A DNA stretch of 64,000 nucleotides from Streptomyces sp. HNM0575 (GCF_012726265.1 NZ_JAASAG010000002.1:682001-746000), one strand, 5' to 3'; shown: positions 26,126 through 37,339, numbered from the stretch's first letter. Made by a program: numbers and translations. The notes: generated by a model not told the origin, from the sequence alone.

Positions 26126-27148
26126 TCAGTACTGCTCGGTCTCGACGAACCCGGCGTCCGTGTCGTCGTCCGCGCCGAAGGCGTCGGCGGCGGCCGTCGG
26201 GTCGAATCCGGGCGGGCTGTCCTTCAGGGCCAGGCCCATGCCGGCGAGCTTCGCCTTGACCTCGTCGATCGACTTCGCACCGAAGTTGCGGATGTCGAGC
26301 AGGTCCGCCTCGGAACGCGCCACGAGCTCGCCCACCGAGTGGATGCCCTCACGCTTCAGGCAGTTGTACGAGCGGACCGTGAGCTCCAGCTCCTCGATCG
26401 GCAGCGCCAGATCGGCGGCGAGCGCGGCGTCCGTCGGGGACGGGCCCATGTCGATGCCCTCGGCGTCGACGTTCAGCTCGCGTGCCAGGCCGAAGAGCTC
26501 GACCAGGGTCTTGCCGGCCGAGGCCATGGCGTCGCGCGGGCGCATGGCCTGCTTGGTCTCGACGTCGACGATCAGCTTGTCGAAGTCGGTGCGCTGCTCG
26601 ACACGGGTCGCCTCGACCTTGTACGTGACCTTCAGCACCGGCGAGTAGATGGAGTCGACCGGGACGCGCCCGATCTCCTGGCCCATCTGCTTGTTCTGCA
26701 CGGCGGAGACATAGCCGCGGCCGCGCTCGACCGTCAGCTCCATCTCCAGCTTGCCCTTGCCGTTGAGCGTGGCGAGGACCAGGTCGGGGTTGTGCACCTC
26801 GACACCGGCCGGCGGTGCGATGTCCGCGGCGGTGACCAGGCCGGGGCCCTGCTTGCGCAGGTACATCACGACCGGCTCGTCGTGCTCGGAGGAGACCACG
26901 AGGGACTTGATGTTGAGGATGAGGTCGGTGACGTCCTCCTTGACGCCCGGCACGGTCGAGAACTCGTGCAGGACACCGTCGATCCGGATGCTGGTGACAG
27001 CCGCTCCGGGAATCGAGGAAAGGAGCGTACGACGCAGGGAGTTACCGAGGGTGTAGCCGAACCCGGGCTCCAGCGGCTCGATCACGAACCGTGAGCGGAA
27101 TTCGTCGACGACCTCTTCGGTCAGGGACGGGCGCTGAGCGATCAGCAT
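26126..27148 (-). CDS. rpoA: DNA-directed RNA polymerase subunit alpha
   Basis: A 340-residue alpha subunit. The N-terminal assembly domain ([40 protein letters not shown]) and C-terminal DNA/activator-contact domain ([40 protein letters not shown]) are complete, with an acidic tail. Downstream of rpsD (152-nt gap) in the alpha operon. Confidence 0.98.
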   Translation of the reverse strand: MLIAQRPSLTEEVVDEFRSRFVIEPLEPGFGYTLGNSLRRTLLSSIPGAAVTSIRIDGVLHEFSTVPGVKEDVTDLILNIKSLVVSSEHDEPVVMYLRKQGPGLVTAADIAPPAGVEVHNPDLVLATLNGKGKLEMELTVERGRGYVSAVQNKQMGQEIGRVPVDSIYSPVLKVTYKVEATRVEQRTDFDKLIVDVETKQAMRPRDAMASAGKTLVELFGLARELNVDAEGIDMGPSPTDAALAADLALPIEELELTVRSYNCLKREGIHSVGELVARSEADLLDIRNFGAKSIDEVKAKLAGMGLALKDSPPGFDPTAAADAFGADDDTDAGFVETEQY

Positions 27149-27300
27149 GTGGTGATGCCTCCAGTCTTCGGCAACCGCTATTTGATGCCGTACTGACAGG
27201 GTACGGGCGGCACGACACGTTCGAGTGCCGTACCGCCCACCCCGGTTGAATTGCTGCTCCGGGCAGGACCCGGAGGTTCAGCAGCCGCGCCGTACCCGGA

Positions 27301-27927
27301 CTACTTCGAGTACAGCTCGACGATCAGCTGCTCCTGCACCTGGGTGTCGATCACCTGGCGCTCGGGCAGCGAGTGGACGAGGATCCGCATCTTCGACGGG
27401 ATGGACTCCAGCCAGGCCGGAACCGTCTTCTCGCCGGCCTCCGCAGCCGCCACCTGGAAAGGCGTCAGGTTACGGGAGGAGTCACGGACCTCGACGATGT
27501 CGCTCACGGACACGCGCGCCGACGGGATGTCGGTCTTGCGGCCGTTCACGGTGATGTGCCCGTGCCGGACCAACTGACGGGCGTGGTCACGGGACTTGGC
27601 GAAGCCGGCCCGGTAGACCACGTTGTCCAGGCGGGTCTCCAGGATGCGCAGCAGGTTGTCACCCGTCTTGCCCTGGAGGCGGTTGGCCTCGTTGTAGTAC
27701 CCGCGGAACTGCTTCTCCAGGACGCCGTAGATACGAGCTGCCTTCTGCTTCTCACGCTTCTGAAGCAGGTACTCGGAGTCCTTGGTGCGCCCGCGACCGT
27801 GCTCACCCGGGGGGTAAGGACGGATCTCGATCGGGCACTTCGCGCTCTCGCACTTGCTCCCCTTGAGGAAGAGCTTCTGCTTCTCCCGACGGCAACGCTT
27901 GCAGTCGGCCCCGGTGTAACGCGCCAT
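27301..27927 (-). CDS. rpsD: 30S ribosomal protein S4
   Basis: A 208-residue S4, a primary 16S-binding protein. It keeps four cysteines near the N-terminus (Cys9, Cys12, Cys26, Cys31 in ADCKRCRREKQK and KCESAKC), the zinc-type form. The S4 RNA-binding domain DNVVYRAGFAKSRDHARQLV follows. 27 nt downstream of rpsK. Confidence 0.97.
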   Translation of the reverse strand: MARYTGADCKRCRREKQKLFLKGSKCESAKCPIEIRPYPPGEHGRGRTKDSEYLLQKREKQKAARIYGVLEKQFRGYYNEANRLQGKTGDNLLRILETRLDNVVYRAGFAKSRDHARQLVRHGHITVNGRKTDIPSARVSVSDIVEVRDSSRNLTPFQVAAAEAGEKTVPAWLESIPSKMRILVHSLPERQVIDTQVQEQLIVELYSK

Positions 27928-27954
27928 TTGTCTCAGTTCTCCTGTTTCGGCTGG

Positions 27955-28359
27955 TCAGACTCGGCGGCGCTTGGGCGGGCGGCAGCCGTTGTGCGGGGTC
28001 GGGGTGACGTCCTGGATGGAGCCGACCTCGAGGCCGGTGGCCTGGAGGGAACGGATCGCGGTCTCACGGCCGGAGCCGGGACCCTTCACGAAGACGTCGA
28101 CCTTGCGCATGCCGTGCTCCTGAGCACGGCGAGCGGCGTTCTCGGCGGCCATCTGCGCCGCGAACGGCGTCGACTTGCGCGAACCCTTGAATCCGACGTG
28201 TCCGGCGGAGGCCCAGGAGATCACGTTGCCGGTCGGGTCGGTGATCGAAACGATGGTGTTGTTGAACGTGCTCTTGATGTGAGCGTGCCCGGCGGGGACG
28301 TTCTTCTTGTCCTTGCGGCGCACCTTCTTGGCGCCGGCCGTACGGCCCTTCGGAGGCAT
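27955..28359 (-). CDS. rpsK: 30S ribosomal protein S11
   Basis: A 134-residue S11 starting [20 protein letters not shown]. Conserved [20 protein letters not shown] and the end [16 protein letters not shown]. Binds the 30S platform next to S6/S18. Between rpsM (67-nt gap) and rpsD. Confidence 0.98.
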   Translation of the reverse strand: MPPKGRTAGAKKVRRKDKKNVPAGHAHIKSTFNNTIVSITDPTGNVISWASAGHVGFKGSRKSTPFAAQMAAENAARRAQEHGMRKVDVFVKGPGSGRETAIRSLQATGLEVGSIQDVTPTPHNGCRPPKRRRV

Positions 28360-28426
28360 ATGGATTTACTCCTGTGGAGGTCGTCGGTCCTGCAACACGG
28401 ACCGCTTGCAGCGAGTCCGGTGCGGA

Positions 28427-28807
28427 CTACTTCTTGCCCGGCTTCTTCTTGCCGGCGATCGCGCGACGCGGGCCCTTGCGGGTGCGGGCGTTGGTCTTGG
28501 TGCGCTGGCCGTGGACGGGGAGACCGCGGCGGTGCCGCAGGCCCTCGTAGCAGCCGATCTCGACCTTGCGGCGGATGTCGGCCTGGATCTCACGGCGGAG
28601 GTCGCCCTCGACCTGGAGATTGTTGTCCACGTACTCACGGATCTTGACGAGGTCTTCCTCGGCCAGATCCCGCACCCGGGTGTCGGGGTTGATGCCGGTC
28701 TCACCAAGAGTCCGCTGGGCAAGGGTGCGACCGATGCCGAAGACGTAGGTGAGGGCGACCTCTACGCGCTTCTCGCGCGGGAGGTCGACGCCTGCGAGGC
28801 GTGCCAT
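28427..28807 (-). CDS. rpsM: 30S ribosomal protein S13
   Basis: A 126-residue S13 starting [20 protein letters not shown]. Longer in-frame starts lack conservation. Contains [19 protein letters not shown] and the basic tail [19 protein letters not shown] that contacts P-site tRNA. It follows rpmJ after 234 nt of leader-like sequence with a GC hairpin near 28911-28931. Confidence 0.97.
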   Translation of the reverse strand: MARLAGVDLPREKRVEVALTYVFGIGRTLAQRTLGETGINPDTRVRDLAEEDLVKIREYVDNNLQVEGDLRREIQADIRRKVEIGCYEGLRHRRGLPVHGQRTKTNARTRKGPRRAIAGKKKPGKK

Positions 28808-28907
28808 TCCTTGGCTCCTGATTGCTTTAGCGGAGGTCTGACGCAGCACCGTCCCCTGTCCGCGAGTGCCGTACGGGCTGTGCCGTGGCACGGGCGGCGA
28901 GCAGGGT

Positions 28908-28936
28908 CCCCGGCCTCCGACCGGGGGTGTCGTCCC
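28908..28936 (-). other. GC hairpin in the rpmJ-rpsM gap preceded by CGACAC
   Basis: On the minus strand CGACAC is followed directly by a CCCCGG / CCGGGG stem with a short loop. The layout (CGACAC plus GC stem) recalls the leader element shared by the rpsJ and rpsL operons, but the stem sequence differs. Weak evidence for a third member of that leader family. Confidence 0.35.
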
Positions 28937-29041
28937 CACCGACAAGGATCACAAGGCGGGGGGTCGGGCATCTGCGTATGTACTTGTCGCTTGCGTCGCG
29001 CGAAGAATGCGAGCCGTGCGAAGGCTTGCGGTCGGGGTGCT

Positions 29042-29155
29042 TCAGCCCTGGCGCTGCTTGTGGCGCAGGTTGTCGCAGATGACCATGACCCGGCCGTGAC
29101 GGCGGATCACCTTGCACTTGTCGCAGATCTTCTTGACGCTCGGCTTGACCTTCAT
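29042..29155 (-). CDS. rpmJ: 50S ribosomal protein L36 (zinc-binding form)
   Basis: A 37-residue protein: [20 protein letters not shown], then [17 protein letters not shown]. Cys11, Cys14, Cys27 and His32 form the zinc knot of the C+ paralogue. The ATG has GGAGAA upstream. 64 nt downstream of infA. Confidence 0.97.
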   Translation of the reverse strand: MKVKPSVKKICDKCKVIRRHGRVMVICDNLRHKQRQG

Positions 29156-29219
29156 TCGATGAGGTTCTCCGGGTCAGGCCGCCGCCCCACGGCATGGGAC
29201 AACGGCTCGATCTGTCGAG

Positions 29220-29441
29220 CTACTTGTAGCGGTAGACGATCCGCCCGCGGGTGAGGTCGTACGGAGAGAGCTCCACCACGACCCGGTCGTCGGGAAGGAT
29301 ACGGATGTAGTGCATCCGCATCTTGCCGCTGATGTGCGCGAGAACCTGGTGCCCGTTCTGAAGCTCCACCTTGAACATCGCATTCGGCAGAGATTCGACG
29401 ACCGTGCCCTCGATCTCGATGGCCCCTTGTTTTTTGGCCAT
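29220..29441 (-). CDS. infA: Translation initiation factor IF-1
   Basis: A 73-residue S1-fold (OB) protein: [40 protein letters not shown], and the end [15 protein letters not shown]. Occupies the A site during initiation. Between map (197-nt gap, probably with its own promoter) and rpmJ. Confidence 0.98.
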   Translation of the reverse strand: MAKKQGAIEIEGTVVESLPNAMFKVELQNGHQVLAHISGKMRMHYIRILPDDRVVVELSPYDLTRGRIVYRYK

Positions 29442-29638
29442 GCTCTAGCGCTTCACCTTCCGGGATCGGCTACCTGGGGTGACCCCGGGCATACCGATAC
29501 CCCGGGACCGACGAGCCAGTCTACGGTACGCGTCCCGCAAAGACGAATTCGGGTAGCCTCCCCGGCTACCAAGATCGTTATGCGCGGGGCGGGGGATCGA
29601 GCGGTACGGGCGCCGGGCCGGCACCTCCCGGAGTCAGC

Positions 29639-30475
29639 TCACGCGAGCGGATCGGGCGCCGCCGTGACCCCCAGCTCGGCGAGCTTCGCCTTGCCGCCGT
29701 CGGGCGACGTCAGCACGATCGGGCCCTCTTCGGTCAGGGCCACCGAGTGCTCCCAGTGACTGGACCAGGTGCCGTCGTTCGTCTTGACCGTCCAGTCGTC
29801 GGAGAGGACATGCGTCTTGGGCGTGCCCATGGTGACCATCGGCTCGATGGCCAGGCACATGCCGGGCACCAGCTTGGGACCGCGGCCGCGCCGGCGGTCC
29901 ACATAGTTCAGCAGGTGCGGGTCCATGTGCATCTGGGACCCGATGCCGTGGCCGCCGTAGTCCTCGACGATGCCGTACGAACCGGAGGCCGGGCGCGGCT
30001 GGCGCCGGATGTAGCCCTCGACCGAGCGGGAGATGTCGACGAGCCGGTTGCCCTTGCGCATGGCCGCGAGCCCGGCCCACATCGAATTCTCAGTGACCCG
30101 GCTCAGCTCGTGCAGCTCCGCGGAGTGGCCCTCGCCGACGAAGACGGTGATCGCGGCGTCGCCGTGCCAGCCGTCGACGATGGCGCCGGCGTCGACGGAG
30201 AGGAGGTCGCCGTCCTTGAGGACGGTGGCCCGGTCGGGGATGCCGTGCACGACGATGTCGTTCACGGAGGTGCAGATGTTGCCCGGAAAGCCGCCGTAGC
30301 CGAGGAAGTTGGGCTTCGCGCCGTGGTCGGCCAGCACCTTCGCGGCGACCTCGTCCAGGTCCTTGGTGGTGGCGCCCGGCACCGCGGCCGCCCGGCAGGC
30401 GTCGTGCATCGCCGCGACGACCAGGCCCGCCTCGCGCATCTTCGCGATCTGCTCCGGGGTCTTGATCTCCACCAT
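29639..30475 (-). CDS. map: Methionine aminopeptidase type I
   Basis: A 278-residue pita-bread enzyme removing initiator Met. Metal ligands are in DLLSVDAGAIVDGWHGDAAI (two Asp), DYGGHGIGSQMHMDP (His), LAIEPMVTMG (Glu) and the late WEHSVALTEEGP (Glu). No N-terminal zinc/SH3 extension. Follows adk after 268 nt in which I see no gene. Confidence 0.96.
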   Translation of the reverse strand: MVEIKTPEQIAKMREAGLVVAAMHDACRAAAVPGATTKDLDEVAAKVLADHGAKPNFLGYGGFPGNICTSVNDIVVHGIPDRATVLKDGDLLSVDAGAIVDGWHGDAAITVFVGEGHSAELHELSRVTENSMWAGLAAMRKGNRLVDISRSVEGYIRRQPRPASGSYGIVEDYGGHGIGSQMHMDPHLLNYVDRRRGRGPKLVPGMCLAIEPMVTMGTPKTHVLSDDWTVKTNDGTWSSHWEHSVALTEEGPIVLTSPDGGKAKLAELGVTAAPDPLA

Positions 30476-30743
30476 GCGGCGGTGCCTTCCTTCTGCTGGC
30501 GGGTGTGACGTCGGCCGGCCGCGACCGGGACGTGCGGTGCAGGTCGTGCTGGTCGGTCGTGCTTGCTCGTACGGGCCGGGCTGCGGGACCCGGAGATGTG
30601 CGCCGGTCCGGGCCTTACGCCCCGCTTCACTCAGTGTGCCGTATGTGCGCGGAGGCGGCCTCCCTCCCGGCCGCTGTCGGCCACGGCCCCACGAGGCCGG
30701 GCCCCGGCGACGGAACGCTTCCTCCGCCGGTCCGTCCGTCCGG

Positions 30744-31412
30744 TCAGTCGGCGACCGAGTCCTTCGCGGCTTCGAGAGCCCGCATCGCGCGCTCGGTCAC
30801 CTCGCCGACCTCGCCCAGTGCGGAGATGGTGGTCACCAGGTCCTGACGCTTGTAGTGGTCGATGATCGGCTCGGTCTCGCTGTGATAGACGGCCAGCCGC
30901 TTCCGTACGGTCTCCTCGCGGTCGTCGTCACGCTGGTACAGCTCGCCGCCGCACACGTCGCACACCCCGTCCTTCTTCGGCGGGCTGTACTCGGCGTGGA
31001 AGACATGGCTGCTGTCGCTGCGACAGATGCGGCGGCCCGCGATCCGCTTGACGACCTCTTCCTCCGGCACCTCCAGGTCCAGCACGGCGTCGAGCCGCTG
31101 CCCCTGCTCGTCGAGGTGACCGTCGAGCGCCTCCGCCTGCGCGATGTTGCGCGGGAAGCCGTCGAGCAGGAAGCCGCCGGACGCATCCGGCTCGGCCATC
31201 CTGTCCGTCGCCATGCCGATCGTGACCTCGTCGGGTACGAGCTGGCCCGCACGCATGTACTCCTGGGCCTGCTGCCCGAGCGGAGTGCCCTGGCTGATGT
31301 TCGCGCGGAAGATGTCGCCCGTGGAGATGTGCGGAATCGACAGGTTCTCGGCGAGGAACGCGGCCTGCGTTCCCTTACCCGCGCCAGGCGGTCCGACGAG
31401 GACGATACGCAT
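30744..31412 (-). CDS. adk: Adenylate kinase
   Basis: A 222-residue kinase. MRIVLVGPPGAGKGTQAAFL carries the P-loop; GFPRNIAQAEAL and a long lid with Cys residues (RRICRSDSSHVFH, GVCDVCGGELYQR) suggest a metal-stabilised lid. The ATG overlaps the secY TGA by 1 nt (TGATG), so translation is coupled to secY. Confidence 0.97.
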   Translation of the reverse strand: MRIVLVGPPGAGKGTQAAFLAENLSIPHISTGDIFRANISQGTPLGQQAQEYMRAGQLVPDEVTIGMATDRMAEPDASGGFLLDGFPRNIAQAEALDGHLDEQGQRLDAVLDLEVPEEEVVKRIAGRRICRSDSSHVFHAEYSPPKKDGVCDVCGGELYQRDDDREETVRKRLAVYHSETEPIIDHYKRQDLVTTISALGEVGEVTERAMRALEAAKDSVAD

Positions 31413-32725
31413 CAGCGGAGGAACCCTTCGTAATTGCGCTGCTGAAGCTGGCTCTCGATCTGCTTCACGGTCTCGAGCCCGACGCCCACGATGATCAGGA
31501 TGCTCGTCCCGCCGAACGGGAAGTTCTGCTGGGCACCGAACGCGATCAGCGCGACGGTCGGCACCAGAGCGATCAGTCCGAGATACAGAGACCCCGGCCA
31601 TGTGATCCGGTTCAGCACATAGCTCAGGTACTCCGCAGTGGGCCGACCTGCCCGGATGCCCGGGATGAAGCCACCATACTTCTTCATGTTGTCAGCGACT
31701 TCTTCGGGGTTGAAGGAGATCGCCACGTAGAAGAACGCGAAGAAGACGATCAGCACGAAGTACGTGATGATGTAAAGCGGGTGGTCACCCTTCACGAAGT
31801 GGGCCTGGATCCACTGCGCCCAACCCGCCTGCGACCCGCTGAACTGAACGATCAGCGCCGGAATGTAGAGCAGCGACGAAGCGAAGATGACGGGAATCAC
31901 ACCCGCCTGATTGACCTTCAGCGGAATGTAGGTGGACGTGCCGCCGTAACTGCGGCGTCCGATCATGCGCTTCGCGTACTGCACGGGAATGCGGCGCTGG
32001 GCCTGCTCGACCAGGACCACGAGGGCCACCATCGCGAGACCGCTGATGATCACGGCGCCGAACTCGATCCAGCCGTCGGCGAGTTTGCCCTGCTTCTTGA
32101 TCGCCCACAGCGCGCCGGGGAAGCCCGCGGCGATCGAGATGAACATCAGGATGGACATGCCGTTGCCGATGCCGCGGTCCGTGATGAGCTCGCCGAGCCA
32201 CATGATGAACGCGGTGCCCGCGGTCATGCAGATCACCATCGTCACGGTGGTGAAGACCGACTGGTCCGGGATGATCTGGTCGCGGACCTGGCACTGCGGG
32301 AAGAGGGTGCCGCTGCGGGCGGTGGCCACGAGCCCCGTCGCCTGGAGGATTGCGAGCGCGACCGTCAGATAACGCGTGTACTGCGTGATCTTGGCCTGCC
32401 CCGCCTGGCCCTCCTTCTTCAGCGCCTCCAGCCGCGGAATGACCACGACCAGCAGCTGGAGAATGATGCTCGCGGTGATGTACGGCATGATGCCGAGCGC
32501 GAAAATGGTCAACTGAAGCAGCGCGCCACCGCTGAACATATTGACCAGCCCGAAGAGGCCCTGATTCCCCTTGGCCTCGTTCATGCACTGGTTGACGTTC
32601 TCAAAGCTGACACCCGGCACCGGAACGTGCTGCCCCAAGCGGAAGAGCACCATGATGCCGAGCGTGAACAACAGCTTCTTTCGCAGGTCGGGCGTCTGGA
32701 ACGCCCGGGCGAACGCGGTGAGCAC
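31412..32725 (-). CDS. secY: Protein translocase subunit SecY
   Basis: A 437-residue, ten-span channel subunit of the Sec translocon. Starts MLTAFARAFQTPDLRKKLLF. TM2 plug region, the QPGGRR-type cytoplasmic loop QRRIPVQYAKRMIGRRSYGG, and the end QIESQLQQRNYEGFLR are typical. Last gene of the spc operon proper, coupled to adk. Preceded by a hairpin in the 158-nt gap after rplO. Confidence 0.98.
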   Translation of the reverse strand: MLTAFARAFQTPDLRKKLLFTLGIMVLFRLGQHVPVPGVSFENVNQCMNEAKGNQGLFGLVNMFSGGALLQLTIFALGIMPYITASIILQLLVVVIPRLEALKKEGQAGQAKITQYTRYLTVALAILQATGLVATARSGTLFPQCQVRDQIIPDQSVFTTVTMVICMTAGTAFIMWLGELITDRGIGNGMSILMFISIAAGFPGALWAIKKQGKLADGWIEFGAVIISGLAMVALVVLVEQAQRRIPVQYAKRMIGRRSYGGTSTYIPLKVNQAGVIPVIFASSLLYIPALIVQFSGSQAGWAQWIQAHFVKGDHPLYIITYFVLIVFFAFFYVAISFNPEEVADNMKKYGGFIPGIRAGRPTAEYLSYVLNRITWPGSLYLGLIALVPTVALIAFGAQQNFPFGGTSILIIVGVGLETVKQIESQLQQRNYEGFLR

Positions 32726-32837
32726 GGTGCCTCCTGCGCCCCCCGCGTCTCGCGCGAGAGGTGACGGTCTTGGGGTCGACAGATACCAACAGTGCCCGCC
32801 ACCTTACCGGCGACGGTGCCCGCCACGGAACGACGGA

Positions 32838-32866
32838 CCGGGGACGCCCCGTTGGGACGTCCCCGG
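32838..32866 (-). terminator. Hairpin between rplO and secY (attenuator/terminator)
   Basis: A 9-bp perfect stem (32838-32846 with 32858-32866) with an 11-nt loop, 17 nt after the rplO stop codon. It could lower secY expression relative to the ribosomal genes or mark the end of the spc transcript with secY served by another promoter. Confidence 0.55.
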
Positions 32867-32883
32867 CCTGTCAGCGGACGGAC

Positions 32884-33348
32884 TCAGTCAAGCTCGGTGA
32901 CGGTGCCGCCGGCAGCGGTGATCTTCTCCTTGGCGGAGCCGGAGACCTTGTTGACGGTCACCGTCAGAGCCACGGAGATCTCGCCGGCGCCGAGCACCTT
33001 GACGAGCTCGTTCTTGCGGACGGCGCCCTTGGCGACCAGGTCGGCCACCGTGACCTCGCCGCCCTTGGGGTAGAGCTCGGCCAGCTTCTCCAGGTTCACC
33101 ACCTGGAACTGCTTGTGGGCAGGGTTACGGAAGCCCCTCAGCTTGGGCAGCCGCATGTGCAGCGGCATCTGCCCGCCCTCGAAGTTCTCCGGAACCTGGT
33201 AACGGGCCTTGGTGCCCTTGGTGCCGCGACCGGCCGTCTTGCCCTTCGACGCCTCACCGCGACCCACGCGGGTCTTCGCGGTCTTGGCGCCCGGGGCCGG
33301 CCGGAGGTTGTGCACCTTCAGCGGGTTGTTCGCCGAAGAGTCAGCCAT
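32884..33348 (-). CDS. rplO: 50S ribosomal protein L15
   Basis: A 154-residue L15. The Gly/Lys/Arg-rich N-terminus [20 protein letters not shown] and the later [16 protein letters not shown] identify it. Late-assembly 23S protein. 1 nt after rpmD. Confidence 0.97.
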   Translation of the reverse strand: MADSSANNPLKVHNLRPAPGAKTAKTRVGRGEASKGKTAGRGTKGTKARYQVPENFEGGQMPLHMRLPKLRGFRNPAHKQFQVVNLEKLAELYPKGGEVTVADLVAKGAVRKNELVKVLGAGEISVALTVTVNKVSGSAKEKITAAGGTVTELD

Positions 33349-33349
33349 C

Positions 33350-33531
33350 TCAGTCGACCTCCTCGACCGTGATGAGGTGCCGCACGGTGTGCACCATGCC
33401 GCGCACCTCGGGACGGTCCTCGCGTACGGAGACGTCGCGGACCCTCTTCAGACCGAGCGTCCGCAGCGTGTCCCGGTGGTTCTGCTTCGTACCGATGACG
33501 GAACGCGTCTGCGTGATCTTGAGGCGGGCCA

Positions 33532-33532
<1 letters not shown>
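33350..33532 (-). CDS. rpmD: 50S ribosomal protein L30
   Basis: A 60-residue L30: [20 protein letters not shown] followed by [14 protein letters not shown] and [11 protein letters not shown]. The ATG overlaps the rpsE TAA by 1 nt (TAATG), giving coupled translation. Confidence 0.96.
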
Positions 33533-34134
<602 letters not shown>

Positions 34135-34177
34135 TGGAATTACCTCTCTCCTTTATCCGCTCAGCGCGGGAACCGGC

Positions 34178-34561
34178 TCAGAACCTGAGACCGGCTTCAC
34201 GGGCGGCGTCAGCCAGAGCGGCAATCCGCCCTGCGTACTTGTTGCCGCCGCGGTCGAACACGACGGTCTCCACACCCGCTGCCTTCGCACGCTCGGCGAC
34301 AAGTGCGCCCACCTGCTTGGCCTGTGCGCTCTTGTCGCCGTCAGCACCGCGGATGGACGCGTCGAGCGAGGACGCCGAGGCCACCGTGTGGCCCGCCAGG
34401 TCGTCCACGACCTGAGCCACCATGTGGCGGTTCGAACGCGTCACCACGAGACGGGGACGGGCCGGAGTGCCCGACACCTTCTTGCGGATGCGGATGTGAC
34501 GGCGCTTGGCGGCGGCGCGCTTGTAGGCGTCGCCCTTAGCGATCTTCACGCCGTATGCCAT
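34178..34561 (-). CDS. rplR: 50S ribosomal protein L18
   Basis: A 127-residue 5S-rRNA-binding L18: [60 protein letters not shown]. 3 nt after rplF. Confidence 0.97.
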   Translation of the reverse strand: MAYGVKIAKGDAYKRAAAKRRHIRIRKKVSGTPARPRLVVTRSNRHMVAQVVDDLAGHTVASASSLDASIRGADGDKSAQAKQVGALVAERAKAAGVETVVFDRGGNKYAGRIAALADAAREAGLRF

Positions 34562-34564
34562 GGC

Positions 34565-35104
34565 TTACTTACCAGCCTTTCCGACCTTGCGGCGGATGGT
34601 CTCGCCCGCGTACTTCACGCCCTTGGCCTTGTACGGGTCCGGGCGGCGGAGCTTGCGGATGTTGGCCGCGACCTCGCCGACCTTCTGCTTGTCGATGCCC
34701 TCGACCGAGAACTTGGTCGGCGACTCGACCTTGAACGAGATGCCTTCCGGCGCCTCGACCAGGATCGGGTGGCTGTAGCCAAGCGAGAACTCCAGGTTGG
34801 AGCCCTTCGCCTGGACGCGGTAACCCACGCCGCTGATCTCGAGGTCCTTGGTGAATCCCGTGGTCACGCCAGTGATCATGTTCGCCACCAGCGTGCGGGA
34901 CAGACCGTGCAGGGCCCTGTTCCGGCTCTCGTCGTTGGGACGCGAGACGACCACTGCGCCGTCCTCGCCCCTCACGATCTCGATGGGCTCGGCAACGGTG
35001 TGCGAGAGGGAACCCTTGGGTCCCTTCACGGCGACCGCCTGGCCATCGATGGTGACGTCCACACCGGCGGGAACCTGGATGGGGAGCTTGCCGATACGCG
35101 ACAT
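34565..35104 (-). CDS. rplF: 50S ribosomal protein L6
   Basis: A 179-residue L6 starting [20 protein letters not shown]. Two similar domains; the second ends [20 protein letters not shown]. Lies near the factor-binding site. 23 nt after rpsH. Confidence 0.97.
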   Translation of the reverse strand: MSRIGKLPIQVPAGVDVTIDGQAVAVKGPKGSLSHTVAEPIEIVRGEDGAVVVSRPNDESRNRALHGLSRTLVANMITGVTTGFTKDLEISGVGYRVQAKGSNLEFSLGYSHPILVEAPEGISFKVESPTKFSVEGIDKQKVGEVAANIRKLRRPDPYKAKGVKYAGETIRRKVGKAGK

Positions 35105-35127
35105 TGCTGTGCCTCCGTTCCCTTCCG

Positions 35128-35526
35128 TTACCAGACGTAGGCGAGGACTTCCCCGCCCACGCCCTTCTTCTGTGCCTGCTGGCCGGTGAGCAGTCCGTAG
35201 GACGTGGAGATGATCGCCACGCCCAGGCCGCCGAGCACCTTGGGCAGGTTGGTGGACTTCGCGTAGACCCGCAGGCCCGGCTTCGAGATCCGCTTGATGC
35301 CGGCGATCGAGCGCTCGCGGTTGGGCCCGAACTTCAGCTCGAGCACGAGGCTCTTGCCGACGTGGGCCTCCTCGGTCCTCCAGCCGGTGATGTAGCCCTC
35401 CTGCTGGAGGATCTCCGCGATGTGCGACTTGATCTTGCTGTGCGGCATCACGACGGAGTCGTGGTACGCCGAGTTCGCGTTGCGCAGACGCGTCAGCATG
35501 TCCGCGATCGGATCGGTCATTGTCAT
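35128..35526 (-). CDS. rpsH: 30S ribosomal protein S8
   Basis: A 132-residue S8: [20 protein letters not shown] and the end [21 protein letters not shown] start at the third codon (MTDP) is an alternative. S8 is the spc-operon autoregulator in E. coli; whether this holds here is unknown. The preceding 240-nt gap from rpsZ is long for this operon and GC-rich with no gene visible. Confidence 0.96.
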   Translation of the reverse strand: MTMTDPIADMLTRLRNANSAYHDSVVMPHSKIKSHIAEILQQEGYITGWRTEEAHVGKSLVLELKFGPNRERSIAGIKRISKPGLRVYAKSTNLPKVLGGLGVAIISTSYGLLTGQQAQKKGVGGEVLAYVW

Positions 35527-35766
35527 GTGATGGCCTTCGGCCTCTCTCGCCGGGGTTTCCTGTATGCGCCCTCCTTCTCCCCGTACAGGGACGGGACAGG
35601 TGGGGTGCGGGGACCTACGGCGTAGTAAGACGGTCACGGTCGGCGGGCGGCCGGCCGCAGCTGCTTCACAGCGCTGCGGCGGACACCCGTCCGGCCTTGA
35701 TGCTCTTACCGAGAGCCCTGGCTGGCCCGGGCCCGCCCGCCCACGAGGGGCGAGCGGGGACGCGGG

Positions 35767-35952
35767 TTACCAGGAGCTCTTGGTCACGCCCGGCAGCTCG
35801 CCACGGTGCGCCATCTGGCGAAGGCACACGCGGCACAGGCCGAACTTGCGGTAGACGGAGTGCGGGCGGCCGCAGCGCTGGCAGCGCGTGTACGCGCGGA
35901 CAGCGAACTTGGGCTTGCGGCTCGCCTTGGAGATCAGGGCCTTCTTCGCCAT
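35767..35952 (-). CDS. rpsZ: 30S ribosomal protein S14 type Z
   Basis: A 61-residue zinc-binding S14: [20 protein letters not shown], then [20 protein letters not shown] with two CxxC pairs. Shorter than the ~100-residue zinc-free paralogue used under zinc limitation. 2 nt after rplE. Confidence 0.97.
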   Translation of the reverse strand: MAKKALISKASRKPKFAVRAYTRCQRCGRPHSVYRKFGLCRVCLRQMAHRGELPGVTKSSW

Positions 35953-35954
35953 GG

Positions 35955-36518
35955 TCAGTTCTCCTTGAACGGGAAGCCGAGGTGACGAAGCAGGGAACGA
36001 CCCTCGTCGTCGCTGGTCGCCGTGGTGACCACGGTGATGTCCATGCCCCGGACCCGGTCGATCTTGTCCTGGTCGATCTCGTGGAACATGACCTGCTCCG
36101 TGAGACCGAAGGTGTAGTTGCCCCGCCCGTCGAACTGCTTCGACGACAGTCCGCGGAAGTCGCGGATGCGCGGCAGCGCGAGGGAGAGCAGGCGGTCCAG
36201 GAACTCCCACATGCGGTCGCCGCGCAGCGTGACGTGCGCGCCGATCGGCATGCCCTCACGCAGCTTGAACTGCGCGATGGACTTGCGGGCCTTGGTCACC
36301 GCCGGCTTCTGGCCGGTGATCGTGGCGAGGTCCCGGATGGCACCGTCCATCAGCTTGGAGTCGCGGGCGGCGTCGCCCACACCCATGTTGACCACGATCT
36401 TGGTGAGACCGGGCACCTGCATGACGTTCTCGTACTTGAACTCGTCCTGCAGCTTGCCCTTGATCTCGGAGCGGTAGCGCTGCTTGAGGCGCGGTGCTTC
36501 AGTGGTGGCAGTCGTCAT
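35955..36518 (-). CDS. rplE: 50S ribosomal protein L5
   Basis: A 187-residue 5S-rRNA-binding L5: [40 protein letters not shown], and [20 protein letters not shown]. The ATG overlaps the rplX stop codon by 1 nt (TGATG). Confidence 0.97.
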   Translation of the reverse strand: MTTATTEAPRLKQRYRSEIKGKLQDEFKYENVMQVPGLTKIVVNMGVGDAARDSKLMDGAIRDLATITGQKPAVTKARKSIAQFKLREGMPIGAHVTLRGDRMWEFLDRLLSLALPRIRDFRGLSSKQFDGRGNYTFGLTEQVMFHEIDQDKIDRVRGMDITVVTTATSDDEGRSLLRHLGFPFKEN

Positions 36519-36841
36519 CAGATGTCCTCACCGGTCCGCTTGGCAACGCGGATCTTGTTGCCGTCGTCGTCGAAGCGGTACCCGACGCGGGTGACGACCT
36601 TCTTGCCGTCCTTCTCCACCACGAGCTGCACGTTGCTCACGTGGACCGGAGCCTCGGTCGTCACGATGCCGCCCGTCTTCGAACCACGAGCGGTCTGGCC
36701 GGCCTTGGTGTGCTTCTTGACCCGGTTCACGCCCTCGACCAGGACGCGGTCCTCGCGGGGGTAGGCCACGATGACCTTGCCCTGCTTGCCCTTGTCCTTG
36801 CCGGTGATGACCTGGACCAGGTCGCCCTTCTTGATCTTCAT
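36518..36841 (-). CDS. rplX: 50S ribosomal protein L24
   Basis: A 107-residue L24 with an N-terminal KOW motif: [23 protein letters not shown] at 36841 is preferred over the in-frame GTG at 36847 because GGAGGT lies 9 nt before the ATG but only 3 nt before the GTG. 2 nt after rplN. Confidence 0.95.
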   Translation of the reverse strand: MKIKKGDLVQVITGKDKGKQGKVIVAYPREDRVLVEGVNRVKKHTKAGQTARGSKTGGIVTTEAPVHVSNVQLVVEKDGKKVVTRVGYRFDDDGNKIRVAKRTGEDI

Positions 36842-36843
36842 CG

Positions 36844-37212
36844 TCACAGCACCTCCGGCGCGAGCGAGATGATCTTCATGAACTTCTTCTCGCGCAGCTC
36901 CCGGCCGACAGGGCCGAAGATGCGGGTGCCGCGGGGGTCGCCGTCGTTCTTGAGGATGACCGCGGCGTTCTCGTCGAAGCGGATGTACGAGCCGTCGGGC
37001 CGGCGGCGCTCCTTGACGGTGCGCACGATGACGGCCTTGACGATGTCGCCCTTCTTCACGTTCCCACCCGGGATCGCGTCCTTGACGGTAGCGACAATGA
37101 CGTCACCGACGCCCGCGTAGCGCCGGCCCGAGCCGCCGAGCACACGGATGGTGAGAATCTCTTTCGCACCCGTGTTGTCGGCGACGCGCAGCCGGGACTC
37201 CTGCTGGATCAC
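36844..37212 (-). CDS. rplN: 50S ribosomal protein L14
   Basis: A 122-residue L14: [51 protein letters not shown] segment (here [11 protein letters not shown]). First gene of the spc block; a 127-nt gap after rpsQ could hold a processing site or promoter. Confidence 0.98.
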   Translation of the reverse strand: MIQQESRLRVADNTGAKEILTIRVLGGSGRRYAGVGDVIVATVKDAIPGGNVKKGDIVKAVIVRTVKERRRPDGSYIRFDENAAVILKNDGDPRGTRIFGPVGRELREKKFMKIISLAPEVL

Positions 37213-37339
37213 GTCTATCTCCTGATCGTCTGCCGGTTCCCGGCAGGGTCACACCCTCGGGCGTGCCCTGCCGAGCCTGGCGGAACTGTCCTGGGAGGTC
37301 CCCAGGCTGATTGCCAAGCCAATTCCGTTCCGGAACTGC

